A program made the translations under genes and the position numbers. The notes under the pieces are model-generated. The model was not told the DNA's origin and did not search any database. It worked only from the letters and a program-made list of their open reading frames with translations. A DNA stretch of 5,626 nucleotides from NCBI GenBank assembly GCA_023489065.1, contig JAMDCL010000090.1, positions 1 through 5,626 on the forward strand, given 5' to 3'. Shown here in pieces: positions 1 through 5,626 of this stretch (its first letter is position 1; each line of letters begins with the position of its first letter). The stretch comes from Deltaproteobacteria bacterium (GTDB taxonomy: Bacteria; JAMCPX01).

Positions 1-516
1 ATGAAGGTTGAGGCAGAGGAAGCATATAAAAAGGCACTGTCGCTGAATAAAAATTTTTCGGATGCCTATAATAATCTCGGCGTATTGTATCTGAGCGAAG
101 CTCAATGGGATAAGGCGATAACGGCATTCCAGGCAGCGCTTTCCAATCCGCTCTACATGTCACCTCAGATAGCATGGGTAAATCTTGGCTGGGCATTCTA
201 TCAGAAAGGCAAACTCGACGAATCACTGAAAGCATACAAAAGCGCTCTTACCATTTTACCGGATATGCCGGCAGCTCATAACAATATGGGGCTGGTCTAT
301 TTAAGGAAAAATATGCTTCCCTATGCTGAACACGAATTCAAGACGGCGATATACTATTTCCAGGGATATGCAGAGGCTTATCTCAATCTCGGCATAGTGT
401 ACATGAAAGAGAAAAACGATGCAGAAGCAAAAAAACAGTTCGAAACAGTACTCAAACTGGCACCCGACAGCACCTTTGCCGGGTCTGCGGAAAATTATAT
501 CAAGTTGTTAAAATAA
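1..516 (+). CDS. TPR-repeat protein, PilF/PilW-like (5' end missing)
   Basis: This is the C-terminal 171 residues of a tetratricopeptide repeat protein. Residues 1-18 look like the second helix of a TPR whose first helix is absent, so the ATG at position 1 is probably an internal Met and the true start lies left of the window. Further repeats follow at about 20-53, 56-88, 90-123 and 124-157, with typical NNLG, NLGW, NNMG and NLGI helix-A signatures. The segment LSNPLYMSPQIAWVNLGW (48-64 region) resembles the 'DPLY..P..A..N.G' stretch of PilF/PilW, the lipoprotein that stabilises type IV pilus secretin assembly; that resemblance is from memory. The gene lies 1 nt upstream of a rodZ-like gene, matching the pilF-rodZ order known in gammaproteobacteria. 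No signal peptide or lipobox can be checked because the N-terminus is missing. A generic TPR scaffold protein is the alternative. Confidence 0.8.
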   Translation: MKVEAEEAYKKALSLNKNFSDAYNNLGVLYLSEAQWDKAITAFQAALSNPLYMSPQIAWVNLGWAFYQKGKLDESLKAYKSALTILPDMPAAHNNMGLVYLRKNMLPYAEHEFKTAIYYFQGYAEAYLNLGIVYMKEKNDAEAKKQFETVLKLAPDSTFAGSAENYIKLLK

Positions 517-517
517 G

Positions 518-1291
518 ATGGATAGTTTTGGCGAGTTTCTCCGGAGGGAAAGAGAACTCAGGCACATAGAGTTAAACGAGATATCGAAAATAACAAAGAT
601 AAAGAAAGCTTATCTGCAGGCAATAGAAAACGATACGTATGATGAACTTCCCGATATAGCCTTTGTCAAAGGATTTATAAGGGCTTACTGCAATTACATA
701 GGTCTTGACTCCGAACAAACCGTGAACTATTTTCAGCAGTTTTATGAGGAGAGCTTCAATCAAACGGTAAAACCTCAGAAAAAAAGTTTACGCAGAGGGT
801 TAAACCGGCAAACGATAATCGTCCTCGCAGCAGCCGGGCTGGTTTTAGCCGGCATAATGCTCGTGCTCCTGTACCGTACATCAAAGGACAGAATGATCAG
901 GCAGGGGCGTGGACAGGAAAAGAATGTTCAGGAGGTAAATTTACCATCAGCCACAACAGCCCGCTCGAACACGGAGACTGCCACGGCCGTTACGCAAACC
1001 GCTCTCTCTGAAATAACGACAACCGGTGTTCCGCTTACCCTGACAGCCAGACAGCATACCCTTCTTCTCAAGGCAACGGAAAATACCTGGGTAAGACTTG
1101 TGCCGAATAATGAGGAAAGCGCGGGCCAGGAAGCTTTAATGAAAACAGGCGAACAAGTTTTCTGGCGATTTACCGGCACAGCTATGCTGACGGTCGGCAA
1201 TGCAGAAGGTCTCGATATTATACTGGATAACCGGAAAATCCATCACAACCGTATCAGGGCAGAAGTTATACGGCTTAAATTGCCCGATTAA
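518..1291 (+). CDS. rodZ: RodZ-like HTH/transmembrane cell-shape protein
   Basis: The 257-residue protein has the RodZ architecture. Residues 1-75 form a cytoplasmic Xre/HTH_25-type helix-turn-helix domain (FGEFLRRERE, then the ELNEISKITKIKKAYLQAIE helices and the ALPD-like DELPDIAFVKGFIRAY signature). A basic stretch at 88-98 is followed by one membrane helix at about 99-119, a Thr/Ala-rich periplasmic linker (about 120-178), and a C-terminal beta-rich DUF4115-type domain (about 180-257, including W191, W216 and the GNAEGLDIILDN turn). In characterised bacteria RodZ links the MreB cytoskeleton to the wall-elongation machinery. The linker is shorter than in E. coli RodZ. The start follows the upstream stop by 1 nt with no clear Shine-Dalgarno, which suggests translational coupling. 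The following lytic transglycosylase fits a wall-growth context. MreB binding itself is inferred from the family. A membrane-bound HTH protein without MreB involvement is the alternative. Confidence 0.88.
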   Translation: MDSFGEFLRRERELRHIELNEISKITKIKKAYLQAIENDTYDELPDIAFVKGFIRAYCNYIGLDSEQTVNYFQQFYEESFNQTVKPQKKSLRRGLNRQTIIVLAAAGLVLAGIMLVLLYRTSKDRMIRQGRGQEKNVQEVNLPSATTARSNTETATAVTQTALSEITTTGVPLTLTARQHTLLLKATENTWVRLVPNNEESAGQEALMKTGEQVFWRFTGTAMLTVGNAEGLDIILDNRKIHHNRIRAEVIRLKLPD

Positions 1292-1302
1292 GTTACCGTG
1301 GT

Positions 1303-3516
1303 ATGCATTTAAAAATAGTCCGGAGATCCTTACCGTTATTCTTCCTTTTGCTTTTTGTAGCTTCCTGCAGTCTCATACGGCCAATCGTGATAGAAAAACA
1401 ATACTCTCTTGAAGATGTCAAAAATGCAAGCTCTGCGGGGAACTATAAACTCGCATACAAAGAATTAAACTATGTCCCTTCATCGGGAATGTCCGGTGAA
1501 CCGCTTCAACAGTATACGTTTATGCAGGCCTTCTTGAGCTACCAAACTGCACATTATAAACGCGCACAGAAGTATTTTAAACAATTACTGTCTGATAAAA
1601 CAGGTGTTCTTGATTATGTGAATTGGTATCTTGCCAGAAGCTATGAGAAATCCGGTGATTGCCGCAGTTCTCTGACATATCTGCATCTCATTGCGGACGG
1701 TTACACCGAAAGTGTGTTCTTTAAACCTTCCATACAACAGATGGGCCAGTGCATGGCGAAGATGAAAGAATACAACAATGCCATAGCGCTTTATTCCGGA
1801 TACATAACGGACTCTTCCTTTTACCGGCAACTGCCGGAAATGCTTACGCAAAGGGCTGCCCTGTATGTGAGCACCGGTAATACTATGAATGGTATAAACG
1901 ATTATGTAAAGGTGTACTCTATGTTTCCGGCCTCACCGTACGCAGGCATCGCATTCAGTGCGCTCAGCGCTATAACGGATGTTACCTGCTTAAGCCTTGA
2001 CCATTATCAGAGAGGGCGTCTGCTGATGATGGAGGGCAACTATACTGAGGCATTAGATGAACTGAATATGGCCATCCCGGGACTGCGCGAGAACGGTAAC
2101 AATAAGAAAATATCCAATCTGTACAAGGATACCGGCATTGCATATTATTATACGGGACACTACAACGAGGCGATTACCGCATTGGAAACATCCTTGCACT
2201 ATAATACCAAAGACCACGATTACCCGGAGATACTCTTCTGGCTCGGTAAATGTTTTATAAAACGCGGCAAGGCGGATTATGCGAAAAACACATTTATGCA
2301 GCTGGCATATATAAAGAGCAGCTATGCGCCCATGGCTATGTATAAACTCTTCGCTCTTTACCGGGATGAAAACAATGAACAGGCGGCGCAGCGCTGGTTG
2401 TTGAAACTCGCAAACACCAACACACCTTTCTCGCTGACAGCTTACTGGAACCTTGCTTGGTCATCTTATAAAACCGGTGATTTTAAAGATGCACTTTCTT
2501 ATTTAACAAAAATGAAGCGTTCAAAATACAGCGATGAATCCGAAAAAATAAAAGCGGCATATTGGCGGGCGAGGATCCTGTTGAAAAGAGGGAATGCCGG
2601 CAAAGCCAATAAAATCTTTTTTAAGATAGCGAACACGATGCCCATGAACTATTATACGCTCATGGCAAACATGTGGATAGGAGTGAATACGGTTTCTTAT
2701 GATGCCAATGCCATTTATTCTCCAAAACCCGTGCTGTTGGATCCTTCTTTCCGGTACCATTATTCGAGATATCTGTTCCTCATGAACATTGGACTTCGCC
2801 GGGAAGCGATCCGTGAACTTGCGGCACTTTCCGCACTCAATCTATCCAGAAACGAATACCTCTTGCTCTGCCGGGAATATTATGTCAACGGCGATTTTTT
2901 TCACAGCCTCTATATCGCTCGTACGGAGCTCGGCGATAAGTTGCAGACATTTGACGGAGACACCGCGCCCGTATGGTTTTATAGCTATCCTGCCGGTTAT
3001 TCCCAGATAATAAAAAACTATACTGAAAAATATCAGCTCGATCCGTTTCTCCTCTATTCGCTTATCCTCCAGGAAAGCAGATACAAACCCGATGCTGTCT
3101 CAAATGCGGGTGCCTTGGGTATCATGCAGATTATGCCGTCAACAGCCTCACGGGTGGCAAAAAGTATAGACCTTACTCCTTTCTCCTCCCAAATACTCAT
3201 GGATCCCCAGATAAATTTAGGCATCGGCATATGGTATTTTAAACAGCTTATGATGAAGTATAAAGGTAATTATGTTTTGAGCCTTGCAGCATATAATGCA
3301 GGTAAGAAGTCCGTCGACCAGTGGCTGGCACATTCTACGGATTGTAATACGGACGAATTCATAGAGGACATACCATTTCCGGAAACCCGGCATTACGTAA
3401 AGAGCATCCTTGCAAATCTCGTCGCCTATTCGACTATATACGGAGGCAGTATCAATCTCGAAAAGCACCTGTACATGGAAGGCAGTTTTTTGAAAAACTG
3501 CCTTCCAAAGAAGTAG
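1303..3516 (+). CDS. Slt-type lytic transglycosylase lipoprotein with TPR superhelix
   Basis: A 737-residue murein lytic transglycosylase, expected to cleave the MurNAc-GlcNAc bond of peptidoglycan and form 1,6-anhydroMurNAc. The N-terminus is a lipoprotein signal: basic HLKIVRR, hydrophobic core at 10-19 and lipobox VASC with Cys22. Ser at +2 is compatible with outer-membrane sorting. Residues about 40-480 are a helical TPR-like region with repeats near 237-270, 273-306, 310-343, 381-404 and 420-443. AYWRAR (419-424) and MNYYTLMA further on resemble the superhelical part of Slt70. The catalytic SLT domain occupies about 570-725: QES with catalytic Glu591, GIMQIMP (606-612), AYNAG (663-667) and ETRHYV (694-699) are the expected motifs in the expected order. 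The ATG at 1303 is 11 nt after rodZ and is supported by the signal peptide, although no strong Shine-Dalgarno precedes it. The 3' end contains a long perfect inverted repeat. Identity is secure at family level; exact Slt subfamily is not. Confidence 0.93.
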   Translation: MHLKIVRRSLPLFFLLLFVASCSLIRPIVIEKQYSLEDVKNASSAGNYKLAYKELNYVPSSGMSGEPLQQYTFMQAFLSYQTAHYKRAQKYFKQLLSDKTGVLDYVNWYLARSYEKSGDCRSSLTYLHLIADGYTESVFFKPSIQQMGQCMAKMKEYNNAIALYSGYITDSSFYRQLPEMLTQRAALYVSTGNTMNGINDYVKVYSMFPASPYAGIAFSALSAITDVTCLSLDHYQRGRLLMMEGNYTEALDELNMAIPGLRENGNNKKISNLYKDTGIAYYYTGHYNEAITALETSLHYNTKDHDYPEILFWLGKCFIKRGKADYAKNTFMQLAYIKSSYAPMAMYKLFALYRDENNEQAAQRWLLKLANTNTPFSLTAYWNLAWSSYKTGDFKDALSYLTKMKRSKYSDESEKIKAAYWRARILLKRGNAGKANKIFFKIANTMPMNYYTLMANMWIGVNTVSYDANAIYSPKPVLLDPSFRYHYSRYLFLMNIGLRREAIRELAALSALNLSRNEYLLLCREYYVNGDFFHSLYIARTELGDKLQTFDGDTAPVWFYSYPAGYSQIIKNYTEKYQLDPFLLYSLILQESRYKPDAVSNAGALGIMQIMPSTASRVAKSIDLTPFSSQILMDPQINLGIGIWYFKQLMMKYKGNYVLSLAAYNAGKKSVDQWLAHSTDCNTDEFIEDIPFPETRHYVKSILANLVAYSTIYGGSINLEKHLYMEGSFLKNCLPKK
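3476..3507. terminator. 15-bp perfect hairpin at the convergent gene junction
   Basis: A perfect inverted repeat has arms at 3476-3490 (TGGAAGGCAGTTTTT) and 3493-3507 (AAAAACTGCCTTCCA) with TG at the centre. It lies wholly inside the last codons of the transglycosylase gene, ending 7 nt before its stop codon, and starts 11 nt beyond the stop codon of the opposing ferritin-like gene. Being symmetric it would fold in both transcripts. Neither side is followed by a run of T, so a classic intrinsic terminator is not demonstrated. It may instead aid termination by another route or protect mRNA 3' ends. Confidence 0.55.
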
Positions 3517-3518
3517 GA

Positions 3519-4037
3519 TTACATCTCTACAGAATATTCCATGGTATCAAACCAGAAACCGGTTTTCTTTATGTTGTCAATCTCTGCCTGGATCATGGTG
3601 TAATGTGCTTCTTCCATCTCTGCAAGCCGCTTGAAGGTCGTCTGTATTTCGGGTAATGCCGCATTTTTTGCGTTGGTTGAATAATAATCGACCGCCCTCT
3701 GCTCAAGTGCCCGTGCAGTCTCAAGTGCGGACAGTTCGGTTGCATTCGCCTTGCCCATGGTTTGTATATCCTTCTGGCTAATTTTTGGCAGCAACGGTTC
3801 TACGGCCGAACGGTCAATCTCAATGGATTGCCAGCCTTTCTGTGCGATGACATTGTTTATCTGGTTATCCAGAAGTGTCATGTGTCCGAACTCGTCTGTT
3901 GCAAGCCGTATGAACATGTTTTTACCGCCTATATCTTTTGTCTGACGTGCAAACTTAAGATAGGTTAAAAGTGCTTCTTTCTCAGACTCGTTGGCCCCGC
4001 GTAATACCTTGAGCAACTCTTTATCTCTGTTTTCCAT
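3519..4037 (-). CDS. Ferritin-like di-iron protein, rubrerythrin family (second of tandem pair)
   Basis: A 172-residue protein predicted to be a four-helix bundle of the ferritin/rubrerythrin superfamily. Candidate metal ligands are in the right places: Glu19 seven residues before Tyr26 in helix A, E49-x-x-H52 in helix B, Glu112 seven residues before Tyr119 in helix C, and E142-x-x-H145 in helix D. No rubredoxin-type CxxC iron site is present, so this is not a full rubrerythrin. The C-terminal GFWFDTMEYSVEM tail resembles tails of some rubrerythrin-like proteins. Such proteins act in the cytoplasm in peroxide reduction or iron handling; the reaction of this one cannot be told from sequence. 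The start is supported by AGGAGG 7 nt upstream (4045-4050). It lies 15 nt after a related gene, most likely in one operon, and converges on the transglycosylase gene with 2 nt between stops. Confidence 0.87.
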   Translation of the reverse strand: MENRDKELLKVLRGANESEKEALLTYLKFARQTKDIGGKNMFIRLATDEFGHMTLLDNQINNVIAQKGWQSIEIDRSAVEPLLPKISQKDIQTMGKANATELSALETARALEQRAVDYYSTNAKNAALPEIQTTFKRLAEMEEAHYTMIQAEIDNIKKTGFWFDTMEYSVEM

Positions 4038-4052
4038 TTATTTACCTCCTGT
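4038..4052 (-). promoter_or_regulatory. Strong ribosome binding site between the ferritin-like genes
   Basis: The whole 15-nt gap between the two ferritin-like genes is taken up by a near-perfect Shine-Dalgarno, AGGAGGT at 4044-4050 read on the minus strand, and an A/T spacer. The downstream gene therefore has its own efficient translation start in a shared transcript. Confidence 0.75.
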
Positions 4053-4505
4053 TTAGTCTTCTGTAAGAACGTACGCATCGTACTCCAACTGGAGAGAATC
4101 GCGATGAGACTGTTCTTCCTTAATAAGCCTGTCGAATACCTTCTGCTGTTCCGGATCTTTAACAATATCCCGGATATCCGTATACAGTTTCGCCGACAGT
4201 GTCTCTCTTTTTATGGCAAGCAAGAGTATCTGCTGATATTCCATATGAAACTGCATATCATTCGGGAATGACTCGTGGATTGAATAGTCATCAATGTTCA
4301 GCACGGAAAGATCCATGAGCACTTCTTTCGATAACTGCATGCTTTCGAGCTTTTGCTTGTGAATGAGCTCCTGTTTTGCAAGTTGATCGAAAAATGTTTT
4401 GGCGTTCGATGTCTTCGCATTCTTTTTTGCCTCTGTATAGAAGTTATAGGCGTCCAATTCCCGCTCTATGGCGAACTGTACTATGTCTTTATACTGTTTA
4501 TCCAT
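4053..4505 (-). CDS. Ferritin-like di-iron protein, rubrerythrin family (first of tandem pair)
   Basis: A 150-residue ferritin-fold protein with two internally similar helix pairs. Candidate di-iron ligands are Glu16 seven residues before Tyr23 (in AIERELDAYNFY), E46-x-x-H49, Glu101 seven residues before Tyr108 (in AIKRETLSAKLY) and E131-x-x-H134. This is the full set expected for the COG1633-like rubrerythrin-related group. There is no CxxC rubredoxin domain. Likely roles are oxidative-stress defence or iron handling in the cytoplasm, by family analogy only. I chose the ATG at 4503-4505 because AAGGAG (4511-4516) precedes it with a 5-nt spacer. An in-frame ATG 24 nt upstream would add MLNFEGEF but has AAGG directly abutting it, too close to work well. 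It is the first gene of a probable two-gene operon with its own promoter. Confidence 0.87.
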   Translation of the reverse strand: MDKQYKDIVQFAIERELDAYNFYTEAKKNAKTSNAKTFFDQLAKQELIHKQKLESMQLSKEVLMDLSVLNIDDYSIHESFPNDMQFHMEYQQILLLAIKRETLSAKLYTDIRDIVKDPEQQKVFDRLIKEEQSHRDSLQLEYDAYVLTED

Positions 4506-4510
4506 AAACT

Positions 4511-4516
4511 CTCCTT
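4511..4516 (-). promoter_or_regulatory. Shine-Dalgarno deciding the ferritin-like start
   Basis: AAGGAG on the minus strand lies 5 nt before the ATG at 4503-4505. It falls inside the longer reading frame that starts at 4529, so it argues for the shorter 150-residue product. Confidence 0.7.
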
Positions 4517-4547
4517 CAAAGTTAAGCATCCTTATGAGAATGTAAAG

Positions 4548-4575
4548 AATATAAAATTAAATACAAGACGGTCAA
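4548..4575 (-). promoter_or_regulatory. Predicted sigma-70 promoter for the ferritin-like operon
   Basis: Read on the minus strand, TTGACC (4570-4575) matches the -35 consensus at 5 of 6 bases and TATATT (4548-4553) matches the -10 consensus at 5 of 6, with a 16-nt A/T-rich spacer. Transcription would begin near 4541, giving a leader of roughly 36 nt before the ATG at 4505. I saw no clear PerR, Fur or other operator palindrome around it, so regulation is unknown. An alternative -10, TATTCT with 18-nt spacing, overlaps it. Confidence 0.55.
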
Positions 4576-4624
4576 TAGATTTTTAAATATGTGTGTTCCT
4601 GAGCCGTCCGTCGTGTTTAAGGGG

Positions 4625-4643
4625 ACCGGGAAAGAAACCCGGC
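4625..4643 (-). terminator. Weak hairpin downstream of tyrS
   Basis: A 5-bp GC stem (CCGGG/CCCGG at 4638-4642 and 4626-4630), extendable by a G-U pair, encloses a 7-nt loop and begins 6-7 nt after the tyrS stop. The following bases on the minus strand are C-rich and lack a T tract, so termination here may be partial and tyrS transcripts might read into the ferritin-like genes. Confidence 0.35.
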
Positions 4644-4649
4644 ATGTAC

Positions 4650-5626
4650 TTATTCAAATACAATCTTGACCGGCTTGTTCTTCCCTGCCTGAATGACATA
4701 CGTGCCTTTTGTATCTATTTTATAAAATATATCTTTTACCGGCGAGCCGTTTATGGTAACCCCGCCTCCCTGGATAAGCCGTTTTGCTTCTGTTTTGCTT
4801 GGGGCTGCAGCCGCATCAGCCAGGATCTGATATACAAAAGCCTGCTCCCCCGAAGATTTCAGTTTGAATTCCTGGAGTTCGTCGGGCACCTCTTTTCTGG
4901 AGAATACCTTTTCGAAGGACCCTTGAGCCTGCCGTGCCTCTTCAGAAGAATAAAACCTTTTGCACAGCAGCAATGCGAGCTGTTTTTTTATCTCCATGGG
5001 GTTTATTTTTCTCAGCCTTGCCTGTTCTTTTAATTGTTCGATTTCATCCTGCGGCAACTCCGTTAAAAGTTCATAGTACGTCCACATCAGTTCATCCGAT
5101 ATACTCATGACCTTGCCGTAGATCGTATCTGCGGGCTCATCTATTCCTATATAGTTGCCGTAGGATTTGCTCATCTTCTTTACTCCGTCGAGTCCCGGCA
5201 AAAGCGGCATGGTAAGCACAACCTGCGGCTGCTGGCCATAAGCCTCCTGAAGCACCCTGCCGACCAGAAGGTTGAATTTTTGATCCGAGCCCCCGATCTC
5301 GACATCCGCTTTCAGCATGACGGAATCGTATCCCTGCATCAGCGGGTAAAGGAGCTCGTGCATGCCGATGGGTTTTTTTTCAGAGTATCTTTTCGTAAAG
5401 TCATCCCGTTCGAGCAGTCTTGCGACCGTATACCGTGAGGTAAGTTTTATCAATTCCATCATGTCGAATTTCCTATACCACTCGGAATTATACCGTACTT
5501 CCGTCTTGCCGGGATCGAGTATCTTGAATGCCTGCATGGTGTACGTCTTTGCATTCTCCTGCACCTGCTCTCTGGTGAGCTGGGGCCTTGTTATCGACAC
5601 ACCTGTGGGGTCTCCTATAATTGCCT
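4650..5626 (-). CDS. tyrS: Tyrosyl-tRNA synthetase (N-terminus beyond right edge)
   Basis: Class I aminoacyl-tRNA synthetase that charges tRNA-Tyr with tyrosine in the cytoplasm. About 324 residues are visible. The frame is open to the window edge and the outermost residues, [19 protein letters not shown], match the conserved IGDPTGRS..RP.LT segment, so the GTG at 5598-5600 is an internal Val codon and the gene continues outside. Roughly 80 residues including the HIGH-type ATP motif are missing. Visible landmarks are [23 protein letters not shown], the GGSDQ substrate-binding motif, and KMSKS at 5163-5177 within [15 protein letters not shown]-terminal S4 RNA-binding domain lies around 4725-4800 ([19 protein letters not shown]). 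A KMSKS loop rather than the KFGKT of E. coli TyrS places it in the TyrZ-like bacterial subfamily. It reads toward the ferritin-like genes after a 144-nt gap. Confidence 0.97.
   Translation of the reverse strand, partial: AIIGDPTGVSITRPQLTREQVQENAKTYTMQAFKILDPGKTEVRYNSEWYRKFDMMELIKLTSRYTVARLLERDDFTKRYSEKKPIGMHELLYPLMQGYDSVMLKADVEIGGSDQKFNLLVGRVLQEAYGQQPQVVLTMPLLPGLDGVKKMSKSYGNYIGIDEPADTIYGKVMSISDELMWTYYELLTELPQDEIEQLKEQARLRKINPMEIKKQLALLLCKRFYSSEEARQAQGSFEKVFSRKEVPDELQEFKLKSSGEQAFVYQILADAAAAPSKTEAKRLIQGGGVTINGSPVKDIFYKIDTKGTYVIQAGKNKPVKIVFE

Noticed and set aside
1..3. ATG at position 1 as the true start of the TPR protein
   Set aside because: It would start the protein in the middle of a TPR unit, and a window edge at an ATG gives no upstream sequence to support a start.
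928..1200. 90-codon open frame antisense to the rodZ-like linker region
   Set aside because: The composition mirrors the Thr/Ala-rich coding strand and no ribosome binding site or domain is evident.
1824..1837. Small inverted repeat CCGGCA-AC-TGCCGG inside the transglycosylase gene
   Set aside because: Only 6 bp, in mid-gene, and within what chance would produce in a sequence this long.
3519..4505. Full rubrerythrin or bacterioferritin for either ferritin-like gene
   Set aside because: Neither has the CxxC pairs of a rubredoxin domain, nor enough similarity to heme-binding bacterioferritin, so only the broader ferritin-like call is supported.
4506..4529. Upstream in-frame ATG for the first ferritin-like gene
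   Set aside because: Its AAGG abuts the ATG, whereas a well-spaced AAGGAG precedes the ATG at 4503-4505; the extra eight residues also lie before the first conserved helix.
4593..5033. 146-codon open frame on the + strand, antisense to tyrS
   Set aside because: Almost wholly antisense to a secure gene, rich in Cys, Phe and Pro with no recognisable domain; best explained as a shadow of tyrS codon usage.
5598..5600. GTG as the start codon of tyrS
   Set aside because: The same frame continues to the window edge with residues that fit the conserved IGDPTG segment of tyrosyl-tRNA synthetase, so this is an internal Val codon.
1..5626. CRISPR array, tRNA or rRNA gene, insertion sequence, phage or defence genes
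   Set aside because: Coding sequence fills nearly the whole window and I saw no regularly spaced repeats, cloverleaf-like segment, transposase motif or terminal inverted repeats.

Overview
The window looks like a piece of a Gram-negative bacterial chromosome of moderate GC content. The Gram-negative assignment rests on a predicted outer-membrane lipoprotein lytic transglycosylase, a RodZ-type membrane protein and a PilF/PilW-like TPR protein. Two rubrerythrin-like ferritin-fold proteins are compatible with an anaerobic or microaerophilic lifestyle. Desulfobacterota or Nitrospirota-like lineages would fit the gene content, but that is an impression and not a demonstrated assignment.

Layout. 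Positions 1-3516 (+ strand) hold a tight three-gene cell-envelope cluster. It consists of the 3' part of a TPR protein resembling the type IV pilus biogenesis protein PilF/PilW, then a RodZ-like helix-turn-helix/transmembrane protein 1 nt later, then after 11 nt a 737-residue Slt-type lytic transglycosylase lipoprotein. The PilF-RodZ order is the same as in the gammaproteobacterial rlmN-pilF-rodZ-ispG neighbourhood, which supports both identifications. Neither internal gene has a clear Shine-Dalgarno sequence, so translational coupling is likely.

Positions 3519-4505 (- strand) hold two tandem ferritin-like di-iron proteins, 15 nt apart, each with a strong ribosome binding site and preceded by a good sigma-70-type promoter at 4548-4575. 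They converge on the transglycosylase gene with only 2 nt between the stop codons. A perfect 15-bp inverted repeat inside the last codons of the transglycosylase gene is the only evident structure that could separate the two transcripts. Positions 4650-5626 (- strand) hold most of tyrosyl-tRNA synthetase (KMSKS-type subfamily with an S4 domain), whose N-terminus lies beyond the right edge.

The only sizeable intergenic stretch (4506-4649, 144 nt) contains the ferritin promoter and a weak hairpin after tyrS. I found no tRNA, rRNA, CRISPR array, insertion sequence or phage-like gene. The window is mostly ordinary housekeeping and envelope DNA. The points most worth a second look are the hairpin embedded in coding sequence, the tandem ferritin-like pair, and the coupling of a RodZ homologue to a lytic transglycosylase. 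I see no convincing undescribed system.
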